Origin: Turritopsis dohrnii
Lineage: Eukaryota > Cnidaria > Hydrozoa > Anthoathecata > Oceaniidae
Length of the DNA stretch: 64,000 nucleotides
Direction of reading: 5' to 3'
Assembly: GCA_027922465.2 (NCBI GenBank)
Contig: BQMF02000370.1
Location: 124,001 to 188,000 of the forward strand
This document shows, in pieces, positions 38,001 to 47,670 of the stretch. The stretch's first letter is position 1. Each line of letters starts with the position of its first letter. The translations under genes were made by a program, and so were the position numbers. Under the pieces are notes generated by a model. It saw only the letters and a list, made by a program, of their open reading frames with translations, did no database searches and was not told the origin of the DNA.

Positions 38001-41000
38001 AGATTGAGTTGTGAGCGAAATTATTTCTTTTTTTGTGTGCGACGTGTTTTTTTTGTGTTCAAAACAAATACATTGCAACCCCAATCGAACATGACTTTTT
38101 TATGGCTGGTGAACCAATAGAGATAACGCTTTGTTTTTATTATTATTTTTAGTTTTTAGTTTTATATTCCAAGGACCACCGTTGACTTGGCATTGAAAAC
38201 AATACATCAACTAAATACAAAGAAACTAACTGATTAAACATTTTGGACGAAAAGCAGCCGTGGCAGAACGTGGCAGCATGTTCGGTTTGCCAGTGTATCC
38301 TAACGCTTGCCTGACTGTCTGAGACGAGTGAACTTTTTTTTACGAGCAATCAAAATGTTTAAGAACCGATAGGTAAAAAAAGAGTATCATGAAACAAAAT
38401 ATATTTTTGCTTTTCTTTTAATAATTTATCTGATCGAACGTTTCTTTTATTCAGTTTATTCATTTAGCACGTGCCATTCTCTCTCCTCCCTTGTGAACTT
38501 TTTAAGAATAGAAACCATTTTCGCCCTGTTTGATAGCATCCATGTTAGAGCGCCTAAGTTTTTTAAAACAAAAGCTAATAATAAGTTGAAGTTTTTTCTC
38601 TCTACGTTTTGAGTGTAATTGTTAAAGTGAAAAACGATTGGTTTTAAAAAGTAAATAAATAGCACATCATGAAATTTGGGTTTTTTGGAACCATTTGTTT
38701 AAACTGATATTTGATATTTGATTTCGAATCTGTCTCTGGCTGAACACAAGTTGTACGAGCCGTTTTTAAGGAATATGAGGTTTATTGGGGTCTCCGGGGT
38801 GACACAGAGCAGGTCACATGGGCGGCGAGCGACGCCGCCTTGGCGGCTAGTTTAATAACAATATCCTAATTAACTTTAAACCAATGTGTTGTATACATAT
38901 GTTAATTAATGACATCAGCGCACAATGTACCTTTCCAATTGCAGCGCAAAGTTATCGGATCGACCTCTCGCTTGCGGGGCGATTGCTCTAACCACTAAGC
39001 TAATTATTTTCGTTATTCATAGCTATATGAATGTTTGTTATCGTTTTTTTCAAAAAATTACGCTAATGTCCAATAAGAACTATTAAATTTTATACTATCT
39101 GTACAATACTTCTTACGAAGTATTGCGGGAGTGGATTGCTTCGAAAACAATCACTCTGTAAATAGCTCTGAAGGTTCTGAGGACAGTTTCAATGGCATAG
39201 TGCAGTTACCACAGATTATGTTCCAAAGAACATTCACTTATCATGGCACTAATTTGTCAACAAGGCATTCTTTATTTCCATTTTCGCCTGGTGCTTGCCC
39301 AATGACGAGAAAGGCAGTTTTGAAACTTTGCCCAACTTAAATCCGTATCCATTGATAAATTATGTGCAATGCAAATAAAGTCGTTCAACCGTTTGCACTT
39401 GAGTGGCTTATGAGGCAACCCAGTTTGCTAAGTTAAGGTAAAAAGTCACTGCGACGAAGAGCCTATGTATGAAAATGTACTCCTCCGCAGTGCTTTTAAG
39501 CAATTTTGCCCGGTGGGAATGTTCTTAATATAGGGAAAGCATAAATTCAAGACTATTGTAATCACGATTTTTGAGACGATTTTGAATTAATAACTCCTTT
39601 TGTGTCTATCATAGAATTGAACTCCACCTTCAATTCCCCCTTCGTCACCAGTAAATTTTCTTCCGCCCCTTGTTTTTGCTAAAACTGTTCTTTCTTTCTT
39701 TTCATCACGAAGGATTTACCGATTTGAATTTTCCGAATTTTCTTAATAACATCCTGGGCGCATAATGAATTATGAAGGTATTGTTAGGTTTTTCGTGATT
39801 TTTTCTCTTAGGTTGCATACAGTATACACGGCATTGTGGGTAGCCCGTATTTAGGAATGTTTGCATTAGGTATTTTATTTCCATGGGGAAATTCCATCGT
39901 AAGTAACGCATTAGTCCCTTTGTAAAATTGACTGAATGATTTGTTTGTACTGCTACCATCCCGTTCCCATCCCTGGTAGTACTGCTATCATTTGGTTGCT
40001 AGGCTTAGACCCTAAGAAATTGGTGTCAAAATTGAGCTGATTGTGAATATAACCCCTTCCCTCGAGGTGCCTATCGGAATGTCAGAATAGTAAGTCGGGC
40101 TTGGGAGGGGTGAGATTGAAAAACATAAAATCATCAGGGTGGTAGGTGGCATGCTTCCCATAGACGTTTCACGGGAACCTTGGATTAAATCTTTTAGGGT
40201 GCATGCCTTGGTTGTCTGTGTGGTTTTGGCGTTACACTTTGGCTAGCCGTTGGTGCGTTTATCTATCCACCTAATAAGCATGCGCTGGCTGTTTCTATCC
40301 AAGCTTGCACTTCATTCAATATGTCATTCAGCAACACAAGTGGAATAGTTACCTTCCCTTTCCAGCCTTACCAGTATGTTTTTAAACTTGTTATTTTTGT
40401 GCCTGATAACGTCTGTGGTGTTATACGTGCTAGTTTTGAAACAATCAAACTTTCGTTGAAAAGTTATGGAAGTCCCAAAATAACATATCATTCTCAGGAT
40501 TTTTTTCAGGGAAAAATAGTATACTTTCCAGGAAGAGTCAGGGAATTTCTTAAGTTAAGGGGTGTACGAACCTTGGAGTTACAATAGTGGTGAGGGAACG
40601 AGATTTCAGCCAAAGGAAGCTTTATAATCTCAAAGTGCTATAGCCATTCAACACATACAGGAGAGTAAACATGGCTGAATTCTACTCTCCTCCACAATTT
40701 CAAAAGAAGTGAAACTAAACCATTTTACATTTGTTTGTTTGTTTCAGAAACTCGTTGGCGCCATTTTACAGCGTGTCTTACTTGTGGTATGCAGGCATCG
40801 GTGTTATGGTGTCGTTTTTGTGCGGTTGTTTCTCCAGCCTTCTTTTTGGTAAGTTTGCCATTGACGTGAACGAAATATTCCCGCAGCACATATTTACAAC
40901 TTATATTTAGATAAGCGTAACGTGGCGAGCCTTCCACTCTGATGACGTAGTAGAACATTTAGTCTTCATTGACATTTAATATTCAAAATCGTTAAAAAAG

Positions 41001-41379
41001 TCACTGCGATGAAGAGCATTTTTATTGAATTACTGTGCATATTTCTATAGAAATGCACTCCATCAAAAAGGGTTTTTTTTTAAATAAATTTGCCCATTAG
41101 AACTAAAATGGCTTGAAGTGTTGTCGAAGTTCAAAATCCATTTGATAGGGTTATATTATAAGAATGCCGTTGGATTTGTGAATAAAATATAAAATGTTGC
41201 TGTGTCAGCACGTTATTCGATGTTCTCCTTATCTCAACATAGGAAGGAAAAAGGGAAAAGAGATGAACAAAGACCTGGTTTTTGATTACTCCCGATTTTT
41301 TTCGTCATTAATGTGTCGCCGACATTCCTATCCGATCAGTTACGGATCGGATAACATACTTCTTCAAGAACGCAAGTGA
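26057..41379 (+). CDS. SLC5-family sodium/solute symporter (SMCT-like)
   Basis: Complete gene of 14 exons: 26057-26392, 26530-26595, 26739-26790, 27367-27434, 27867-28021, 28256-28396, 29342-29471, 29626-29714, 31561-31673, 32534-32604, 39812-39898, 40198-40373, 40748-40848, 41243-41379. Phases fit throughout and give about 573 residues, close to the usual 600. Family motifs in order: DYVVFGCMMLLSSIIGLYHG (first helix), EEYLLAGQSIGWFPLFVSLV, SAIALLGIPSEVYTYG, GGMKGVIWTDVFQMLVM, NIPGLVLVMGLCSITGLVMY, FSGALSTASSGLNSLAAVTY (TM8 with the Ser-Ser pair of the Na2 site), LGMFALGILFPWGNS. About 13 membrane helices, matching the plasma-membrane SLC5 fold. Closest in feel to SLC5A8/A12/A5/A6; the substrate (monocarboxylate, iodide, vitamin) cannot be told. 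The C-terminal tail is basic. The 7.2-kb intron 32605-39811 is repeat-rich. Confidence 0.93.
27549..27670. mobile_element. Palindromic MITE P1, copy 6
   Basis: Full length: GAGTGGGCAAAATCGTC at one end, ATTTACCCGCTGGGT at the other. SLC5 intron. Confidence 0.8.
28801..29170 (+). repeat. 37-bp minisatellite, 10 copies
   Basis: Ten nearly identical 37-bp units (TTTTCCCATTGCATTGTGCT, then AGTTGAAAGATGGCCA) in an SLC5 intron. Only one unit shows an obvious substitution (AAAGGTGG for AAAGATGG). It is bordered on the right by MITE copy 7. Confidence 0.95.
29186..29314. mobile_element. Palindromic MITE P1, copy 7
   Basis: Full-length form between the 37-bp minisatellite and the acceptor of exon 29342-29471; ends CCCACCAGGCAAAAT and TTTTGACCACTG. 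Confidence 0.78.
29931..30520 (+). repeat. Interspersed repeat split by satellite-related insert
   Basis: Same outer blocks as 18958-19130 (CCACGAGGGAGCCAATCATT at left; GCTTTGTTAATAATAA and ACTGACATC at right), here separated by about 450 bases. The inserted part, about 30110-30370, is related to the 128-bp satellite at 34615-36510 (TTTGACAGTCATTTTGTCAG, GGACAATTTGGGCC). Confidence 0.6.
30869..31030. mobile_element. Short TIR element (family P2), copy 1
   Basis: Inverted ends GTTCATCTAACAATTTGAAA and its complement form ending in CAAATTGTTACATGAAC, about 160 bp, non-coding. A second copy lies at about 50530-50693 in opposite orientation. SLC5 intron. Confidence 0.65.
31313..31517 (+). repeat. 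61-bp minisatellite, about 3.4 copies
   Basis: Unit starts AGGCCATAGTCGTA and contains TTTGCCTCACTAGATGGGAT. Period 61, copies nearly identical. Located just before SLC5 exon 31561-31673. Confidence 0.9.
31732..32408. mobile_element. TIR element with repeated subterminal motifs
   Basis: 677 bp with inverted ends TTATCGGTAAAAAATCC. Subterminal regions repeat short themes such as GGTAAAAA and GACGAAATTTTTTACCG in both directions, as transposase-binding arrays do. No coding capacity; no target duplication could be fixed. SLC5 intron 31674-32533. Confidence 0.65.
32605..34614. other. SLC5 intron, mostly featureless
   Basis: AT-rich intron sequence with a (TCTA)n microsatellite near 34468-34488 (about five units). 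No exon or element recognised otherwise. Confidence 0.5.
34615..36510 (+). repeat. 128-bp satellite array, about 15 copies
   Basis: Head-to-tail monomers of 128 bp (unit starts measured at 34745, 34873, 35001, 35129). Core blocks: GTGCTGATTTCAATTTTGAC, AGTCATTTTGTCAG, TTGGACAATTTGGGCC, then AAATTTGGAC. Left monomers (34745-35200) are almost identical; right-hand ones are more diverged. Nearly all contain the decamer CCAAATTTGG. Lies in the 7.2-kb SLC5 intron; related single units occur at about 30110-30370. Confidence 0.95.
36690..36745 (+). mobile_element. Helitron family 2, 3' end
   Basis: Contains CTGATGCGGAAATTGTTCAA, then the hairpin AAGCCATGAGGCTT and CTAG followed by T: a Helitron-type 3' terminus different from that of H1. 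A diverged copy is at about 58455-58526. The 5' end was not found. Confidence 0.55.
36896..37940 (+). mobile_element. Non-autonomous Helitron, copy H2
   Basis: Begins TCTATATATTAATAGCC and ends with the hairpin GCCGCCTTGGCGGC plus CT; the last AG of CTAG is missing because copy H3 begins immediately. About 1,045 bp. Its interior contains an extra block with an inverted pair (GGCCGATTTCCATTCA at about 37582 and TGAATGGAAATCGGCC at about 37835) that H3 lacks. That block looks like a nested TIR insertion. No coding. Confidence 0.8.
37582..37850. mobile_element. TIR insertion nested in Helitron H2
   Basis: About 270 bp bounded by AAGGCCGATTTCCATTCA and its complement, with internal CCGCGCGGACGTAGG matched by CTACGTCCGCGCGG. 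It is more GC-rich than its surroundings, absent from H3, and non-coding. Confidence 0.7.
37941..38850 (+). mobile_element. Non-autonomous Helitron, copy H3 abutting H2
   Basis: Begins TCTATATATTAATAGCC at the exact end of H2 and ends with hairpin GCCGCCTTGGCGGC, CTAG, then T. About 910 bp. Shares most interior blocks with H2 (GCACGTGCCATT-like, CCACCGTTGACTTGGC). The head-to-tail arrangement fits Helitrons inserting at each other's termini or rolling-circle tandem products. Confidence 0.82.
38938..39006 (-). other. tRNA-like sequence (SINE head or pseudo-tRNA)
   Basis: On the minus strand it has an A-box-like TTAGTGGTTAGAGC and a B-box-like GGTCGATCC, spaced as in tRNA. The anticodon loop is irregular and there is no clear acceptor stem, so it is not a working tRNA. 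Confidence 0.4.
39418..39518. mobile_element. Palindromic MITE P1, copy 8
   Basis: Slightly deleted centre; arms AGTCACTGCGACGAAGAGCC and CTCCTCCGCAGTGC; end TTTTGCCCGGTGGGA. SLC5 intron. Confidence 0.78.
40983..41100. mobile_element. Palindromic MITE P1, copy 9
   Basis: Left arm close to consensus (AGTCACTGCGATGAAGAGCA), right arm partly lost to a poly-T run, end GCCCATTAGA. Last SLC5 intron. Confidence 0.75.
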
Positions 41380-41453
41380 AGGCGAAATCAGAAACTCGTT
41401 TGAGTTGATTAAGTGGAAGCAATCGGCCTGTATATGAAACGATTTTACACATA

Positions 41454-41582
41454 TCCCAGCGGATATGTGTAAAAATCGTCAAAAATCACTGCGAGGAAGA
41501 GCATTTTTACTGAAATACTGTGTATATTTTTATAGAAATGCGCTCCTTCACAGTGATTCATTTAATAAATTTTCCCTCTGGG
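41454..41582. mobile_element. Palindromic MITE P1, copy 10
   Basis: Full length, ends TCCCAGCGGATATG and CCCTCTGGGA. Lies 75 bases after the SLC5 stop codon, so it is probably part of the transcript's 3' untranslated region. Confidence 0.8.
41564..41569 (+). terminator. Candidate SLC5 poly(A) signal AATAAA inside MITE copy 10
   Basis: First AATAAA downstream of the SLC5 stop (185 bases on). It lies in the right arm of a P1 MITE, where the family consensus reads CAACAAAT, so the hexamer arose by change within the element. Position is plausible; use is inferred. Confidence 0.4.
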
Positions 41583-42146
41583 ATCATACAATTTGATTAT
41601 CATGTAAAACCATAAAGCATCAACACTTTGTAAATATAAATACACATATTTTTAATATATTCTGTATAAACGCCTCACATTTGCCATTTACCTTTCCCAA
41701 ATTCAGAATTATTCGCGCTCCATTGTCCTTATGTGGCTTGTTTTTGTTGGTTAATCCTTAAAAATTGCCTCGCTTACTTTTTTGTTGAGAATATTCTATC
41801 CCAGTAATTACGCTGGAACAATGAAACACATCAACAACAGGCCTATCTGGATTAATGAGTTGAAATGCCATAATGTAAACATGAATCGGCGAGATTCAGG
41901 GGCAACGAATTTAAATTCGAACATTGATTTTTGTTGTTGTTGTTTTTTTTAAGTTCCTATCTGAATTCATATTTTCTTCGCCTTTTAACTAAATGTTTTA
42001 TATATTATTATAGATTTATCTTTTACATAAGATTTTTAGAGTTATATAGATCTATTTTTCATAAGATTTTTATATTTTAGATAGATCTATTTTTCATAAC
42101 ATTTTTATATAGATTTCCATATAGTTTTATGATTTGTAGATATATT

Positions 42147-42269
42147 ACCACCAGGTAAATTTGTTGAAAATTTGTTGAAAAATCACTGTAGAGGAGTGCA
42201 TTTCTATAGAAGTGTATACACTATTTCAATGAAAATGCTCTTCCTCGCAGTGACTTTTTGACATTTTTC
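42147..42269. mobile_element. Palindromic MITE P1, copy 11
   Basis: Reverse-arm-first orientation: GAGGAGTGCATTTCTATAGA then AATGCTCTTCCTCGCAGTGA; right end degraded. Confidence 0.75.
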
Positions 42270-42653
42270 ATAGATTTCTTTGAGATTTTGATGATTGTTT
42301 CATTTTGGTTTTTTTCTGTTTTGATTGTATCTTAGAATACATTGACAGGCTTGTTCACTGGTAAACATTATGCTAACCATATCCCCTTAGCCTCGTTTTG
42401 AAATGTGTTTTAGAATTATAACTGACGTTTTAATCAGTAAAATGTGTACTTGAATTTGACCTCTGTTATTCTTAAATTTCGAATACCTATGTTCAGGTTT
42501 TGAATTCAACATTCAAGGGTGTTAGCATACCTGAAGTGATTCAGAATATCCTGGCTTGATTATATCTTGACAAATTGTAAACAAAACACTTAACGGTGAA
42601 TATGTGGAAGGGTTTTGTCTTATCTATTCCTGTATCAATTATCATTCGTAGTA

Positions 42654-42738
42654 ATGCAAAACACTGCGATGAAGAGCATTTTTATTGAAATAGTGTGTAT
42701 ATTTCTGTAGAAATGATTTTTCAACAAATTTGCCCACT
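42654..42738. mobile_element. Palindromic MITE P1, copy 12 (internal deletion)
   Basis: Left arm AACACTGCGATGAAGAGCAT intact; the CACTCC..CAGTG part of the right arm is missing; ends TTGCCCACTG. Confidence 0.75.
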
Positions 42739-42895
42739 GTTTTTTATGCTATGATAATGTTTTAAACTGCTTTTTCTTTTTCTTTTTTTTTTTTTGCAAG
42801 CTTCAGATCATTTAGATGTATTGATTAAGTTCTGACTAGCCTTTGTGCAAGTTTGCGTTCAGTATGTCTAGTTTGATGTCCACTATTAAACTTAA

Positions 42896-43017
42896 CCCAG
42901 CCGGCACATTTATCGAAATATATCTGCGAAGGAGTGCATTTCTATAGAAATATACACACAATTTCACTAAAAATGCTCTCCGTCACAGTGATTTTTTGAA
43001 GATTTTGCCCACTGGGA
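42896..43017. mobile_element. Palindromic MITE P1, copy 13
   Basis: Full length: CCCAGCCGGCACATTT to TTTTGCCCACTGGGA, about 120 bases upstream of the C19orf53-like start codon. Confidence 0.82.
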
Positions 43018-43135
43018 AGGGATGGAGCCCACACAGAGTAGCAACTTCGTTACTGACTGTACACGCAAAGTTCTATCACTGCAATAATGAAATGTTTTTA
43101 TTTTCCAGAGATTACTGACACTAAACAGCAAAAAC

Positions 43136-44169
43136 ATGGCTCAAGGTAAGATGAAAGTGAAGAATGCGAACTTCCAACGAAAAATCAAACATCACTCCAA
43201 GAAAAAACTGGGCCCCAAAAAAGGAGGTATGTGCATCTTACTGTTATCCCGAACAATTGGTTGACAAATTAGTCAGAAACGTCATCTCTCCAACTTTAAT
43301 ATGCAACAAAAAGACTTGTTAGTGTTTCTGAAGCCTGTAGTATTTTATCATTTCTCTGTGGTCTGAAAACTTGGAAGAATGCTTGCATTATTTCCACCTC
43401 AATTTTTGTGATTCTAGGTAAAAAAGATATTGCTCCAAGAAAAAATCAGAAAATAAAAGAGAAACATATGAAACAAGTACGCCTTTTTTAACCTTTGTAT
43501 ATGTGGGCGGATGAGTATGTGTGGGTGGATGGGTGTGCCTGTTGACTTGATATATTCCTATCTGTTCTCTAACTCATGTTTATGATGTTGTCGTCAGGAA
43601 TGCAAAATCGCCAAAGAGTCGCTGTGACGGAGAGAATTTTTATTGAAATTGTGTGCATATTTATATAGAAATGCACTCCTTCGCAGAGATTATTTAACAA
43701 ATGTGCCGGCTGGGTTATGCTGGTAATTACTTCAATCGTAACATCATACAGCCATTTTCAGTTCAGTAATTTCGATGACAAAATACCGTGAAACTTGATC
43801 AAGCACATCGAAACGAGGCCTGTATTGATAAATTAGTTAAAAATTGCAACATGTTACACCCTTCTTTACAAACTGTTTAGGTCCATGTTACGCCCTTCTT
43901 TACACATCTACTTACGTGCTTGTTACGCCCTTCTTTACAAACTGTTTAAGTCCATGTTACGCCCTTCTTTACACATCTACTTACGTGCTTGTTACACCCT
44001 TCTTTACAAACTGTTTAAGTCCATGTTACATTCTTTAAAATAGGTTTTGCAGAAATCAATTAATAAATCAATAGAAGAAGAGTTGGCGCAGAAAGCTGGG
44101 GCGAGTAGTTTGGTTATTGTTAAGCCCTCGACAAACGAAGACGATAGCAAGAAAAAGAAATCGAAATAG
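43136..44169 (+). CDS. C19orf53 / UPF0390 family small lysine-rich protein
   Basis: Three exons, 43136-43226, 43418-43476 and 44044-44169, with consistent phases, encode 91 residues and end in TAG. It starts MAQGKMKVKNANFQRKIKH and has GPKKGGKKDIAPRKNQKI, the conserved core of the C19orf53 (Leydig cell tumour 10 kDa homologue, UPF0390) family, then a short helix (INKSIEEELAQKAG) and a lysine-rich tail. Family members are small, very basic, probably nucleolar proteins of unsettled function. A splice-acceptor-like TTTTCCAG at 43103-43110 just upstream suggests a separate 5' untranslated exon. Length matches the family. The second intron contains a P1 MITE and a 69-bp minisatellite. Confidence 0.85.
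43594..43714. mobile_element. Palindromic MITE P1, copy 14
   Basis: Both arms present (AGTCGCTGTGACGGAGAGAA; CTCCTTCGCAGAGA), end GTGCCGGCTGGGT. Intron of the C19orf53-like gene. Confidence 0.78.
43850..44035 (+). repeat. 69-bp minisatellite, about 2.6 copies
   Basis: Alternating half-units share TTACGCCCTTCTTTACA; the 69-bp period carries CATCTACTTACGTGCTTG and AACTGTTTAAGTCCATG. It ends about 10 bases before the last exon of the C19orf53-like gene, so its pyrimidine-rich strand may form part of the acceptor. Confidence 0.88.
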
Positions 44170-44582
44170 TCATGAAGTACACAGGGCGTTAATTATTGTT
44201 TATTCTACCTGGAAAAGTTTCGAACAAGCAGCTTCGAGTAGATATAGCTGAAATATAACCGTATCGTTGTTTAAACGCCCTGGTAAAAGGCGGTGTTATT
44301 GCTCAGGAAAGGTGGTATTTTGTTCAAGCTAGTGGCAGGAGTGGCGGTGTTTTTGTTTTGGTTGGCGACCTATGATTGGTTTGACGGTTTTTTCGAATGA
44401 CGTGGTTTGGTGAAGTGCACGACTTTTACCATTTGGGTGAAAAACTATGATATATTTGTATTTCAAGCTGAAAGATTTGTCTATCTGCTATCAAACCAAG
44501 TGTTTGTGATTCTGATGTATTCAGTTTCTTCCTTGTTATAGCATCAGACCCATAATAATTCTCTTACAGGTGTAGGTTTACT

Positions 44583-44660
44583 ATAGACCTTTCCCGAATT
44601 TCTGTTTAAACATGTGTAAATATGAAAATAAATATTACGTAATATTTTCATGTGGTCTAT
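44583..44660. mobile_element. Small palindromic sequence with TAGACC ends
   Basis: Bounded by TAGACCTTTCCCGAATT and GGTCTA with a hairpin centre around AATATTACGTAATATT. It resembles the ends of the MITE at 63803-63962. It contains an AATAAA that may serve the C19orf53-like transcript. Confidence 0.4.
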
Positions 44661-44718
44661 TGTTTAGCTAACCGATCCGGTCCGGTCCGCGGACAATTAT
44701 CCGAAGTGGATATTCGCC

Positions 44719-45501
44719 TTAAGGCTGAAATACACTATCATTTTTCAATGATCATTTTTCAATGATACATTCCAATGACATTGGAAATTAAAAATTTTGG
44801 CGCGAATACACTATCATTGAAAATTACAAACATGGACTCTGAGGAAGAAACAGCAGCTGCTGTCGTTATCAAAAAAGAGAGTTGAACGCAGAAAATCAAA
44901 AGAAAGAAGTGCATGGGTAAAGGCATGGCTATATAGACGAAATAAACTTGGCATCTATAATATCCTCATGCATGAACTACGAGTGGGGGAAATCGCAGAA
45001 TATACGAGATTTTTAAGAATGCCACCGAGTATTTTCGATGAGCTGCTTCATCTCATAGACGTTCATATTACGAAAAAAACACGAGACCCAATCCCTGTTC
45101 AACTTAAAGCACATTGTCCCAGTTCATCCCTGAATTTTGCGAAGCCGTTTACATGCGATTAAAACTTGGTTGACTCCTCCAAATTTCAATAAATGTTTCA
45201 GTTGCTTCTCACGTCGTCATTTTCGCGTGTAAAAGTCTTCAAAATGTTGTTTTCGTTTATGTTAGCGTCTAAAATCACATCGCGTGAACCGAACACGTGC
45301 GCGAAAACAATAGATTCGATTCGAAACAATAGAAAAAAAATGACATTGAAAAATTAAAAGTTGAACATGTTCAACTTATCATTTTTCAATGTCATTGAAA
45401 ATTAGAGTGTAAAAAATGACATTTTTTTCTGAATACACTGTCATTTTTCAATGATCATTGAAAAATGATCATTGAAAAATGATAGTGTATTTCAGCCTTT
45501 A
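44719..45501. mobile_element. Deleted PIF/Harbinger element, copy B
   Basis: TTA at 44719-44721 and 45499-45501 flank a 777-bp element with the same AGGCTGAAATACACTATCA inverted ends as copy A, in opposite orientation. Same surviving gene starts and same missing centre, so both derive from one deleted parent or from each other. Confidence 0.9.
44833..45162 (+). pseudogene. Harbinger transposase, 5' remnant (copy B)
   Basis: A degraded start at 44833 (MDSEEETAAAVV) is followed by a frameshift and then an open stretch WVKAWLYRRNKLGIYNIL and ELRVGEIAEYTRFLRMPP, SIFDELLHLID. This is the transposase N-terminus, better preserved upstream than in copy A. It then reads through the deletion junction and stops at 45160-45162. 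No DDE domain. Confidence 0.72.
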
Positions 45502-45574
45502 ATGGCTAAGCCAACATGTATGGCAACAATAAGTAAATAATAAGTAAACATTTCTAAGTTCTATAGAATGTATA

Positions 45575-45640
45575 GAAACGAGGCGAAACTTGATAGCAAG
45601 GTATCAGCACGTTGTTTCATATGTTACCCGTCCATACCGA
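45575..45640. repeat. GAAACGAGGCGAAACTT repeat arm
   Basis: Shares AGAAACGAGGCGAAACTT with 51262-51285 and, inverted, with 50866-50885. Probably one arm of the foldback family described at 50810-51345. Confidence 0.45.
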
Positions 45641-45720
45641 AGTAAAACGTGTTTTGTTAAACTGTGTTTAATTTAATCGAGTTTTAAACATTATCAACAA
45701 GAACAGATCACGCCATTGGG

Positions 45721-45924
45721 ATGAAAACGAAACAAAAAATTTTGGTTACACAATTGGCAGAAGAAAACGTTCAGGAGAGGCTTAAGTCATGCACCAGAAA
45801 GAAAGCAATATGGTGCAAAATAGCTATGTTTTTGAAAGCAAATGGATACGAAGATCGAGATAAGGATAGCTACAAAACTAGAAAGATTGAGAAGTATATA
45901 GCACGGGCACTGCACCTGCATTGA
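45721..45924 (+). pseudogene. Harbinger-type Myb/SANT-like protein remnant (element C)
   Basis: A 67-codon frame with the Myb/SANT-like pattern AIWCKIAMFLKANGYEDRD and KDSYKTRKIEKYI: a W, hydrophobic spacing, GY, then a basic recognition helix. Immediately downstream on the other strand lies a Harbinger transposase start. The pair repeats the convergent, centre-deleted layout of copies A and B, but its sequence is from a different Harbinger lineage. Confidence 0.6.
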
Positions 45925-46136
45925 GCAAGTGATGGGGGATAATTAGTATTTTGTTTTCGTACATATTCCCTCACTTGATCACATATGTAATTAAACGCAT
46001 TTTTGTTCATCCTGACGTTAGACAACCAATCTGTCCAATATTTTGACATACCCTCCCTCCAAAAACTCTGATTTCGTGATTTCAACAATATTAAACAGTT
46101 AATTGTGGCATATTCTAGCATCAATGTATTAAGCAA
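45870..46136 (-). pseudogene. Harbinger transposase, 5' remnant (element C)
   Basis: Minus-strand frame of 88 codons with SFWREGMSKYWTDWLSNVRM and NKNAFNYICDQVREYVRKQN, the standard N-terminal pattern of Harbinger transposases (W..NFRMSK..F..I). The catalytic domain is missing and the frame runs into the Myb-like remnant. Terminal repeats of this element were not found. Confidence 0.7.
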
Positions 46137-46139
46137 ATG

Positions 46140-47670
46140 AAAAAAAAGGAATTTTTTCTTCTTCTACGATGCCTAATATATAATAATATTTTTATTGGTC
46201 AGCGCCGCAAGGTAGCTGATCTTTCATTTCCCCGTGTCCGTCAGTCAGTCAGTCCGTGTGTGTGTAATGTTGCAGTTCTTCACGCCCTAGTTATACGCCC
46301 GTAGTTACTAATTTTAAATTTTTCAGTTCAAAATCAGAAAGTTTATAGCACAACGTTGATTTTTGGAAAATATATCACTTGTGTGTTACGAAGTAAATAT
46401 ATTACAATACAAAAAGAGTTTTTTTCATTCGAATGAATACGTTAATTATTTGTTTTAATGCGCCCTCCCTCCACCCTTTATCTAAACGTAATGCGTTTTG
46501 GGAGCGAAACGCTGCTCAAACGTATCAACAAGAACCAAGAAGTACATTATGGTTCCTCTAACAGTCGATTTAGGTTTTACAGATACAAATATATAACAGC
46601 AGTATAAACTTATATTGAAGTGTATTGGATCAAGACATTAGACGTATCCTAATTGGATGGGATAAAAATTTAGGAGAAAGGAAAAGTCAGGCAAGTTGCA
46701 CAGATTATTTATCTCTTGTCACTCGCACTCGAACGAATTGTAATTTCTTTTTCTCCATTATCTATTAAAGATAAGATGTTATCTTACATACCTTAAGGGA
46801 AAACTAGGTGATTCTTACTGAATAATTTACTTTGTGTTTTTGTACTGTTAAACAGTTCAATTTTGTAGCTTGAAATTTTGAATGAACAAAAATGTACATT
46901 TTTAGAAAGTATTGTTATATATGTAATTACAGTAGCAATAACACACATCAGCTCATAAGAAGACAAAGATGAAGAAAAGAACATTAAAAAACACAAACAA
47001 AAATAATTGCACAATTATACCTTATTCGTACTTATAAATGCTGGAGAATTTCTTGCAGGAATTGCAGTATTCTTTTTTGTAATTTTGCTATGAATGAAAT
47101 CGTAAAAATTTACCCGGCAATTAATAAGCTTTTTTAATTGTACTGCAGACAATGGAAATAATGGACCCCAAAACAAGAAGACATAATATTTTACTTTTCA
47201 ATCTATCTCTAATCTTACATTCAGAACTTTGTTTCTTTCTGGTACAGGTAAAAATGAGAGAGCATCTTTAGATTGTATTGTAGATATATATAGGAATTTT
47301 TTTGATATTCTAGATATATAAAAAAATAAAAAAATAAATTTATTTATTCACGTCTTTGAGTCGCATAAGTTTGTTCTGCAAATTTTGTATTTTTGGAGGT
47401 TCAATTCGCATTAATTTAAAATTAATTCTCCCGCAAACAATTTATACGAATAAGGTAACATATATTACTTGCCTATTTAAATCAGGATAAATATTAATAA
47501 CAATATTTTCATTGTCGGTATGGAAACAATCACCAGCAAAATTACCATCCCTTGGTACAAATTCCTTCCCCATCTAGGAGTGTCTCTCAGCAAGACAGAT
47601 TACTTTATTCTGCCTGGTGGAATTTTATTTTACTGTGAAAACTTTTGTGTCACTTACAAAATCTTGTACC
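46140..47670. other. Spacer, little recognisable
   Basis: AT-rich. A stretch near 46195-46265 (CAGCGCCGCAAGGTAGCTGA, then CAGTCAGTCAGTCCGTGTGTG) looks like a degraded mobile-element end with a CAGT microsatellite. No coding exon supported. Confidence 0.4.
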
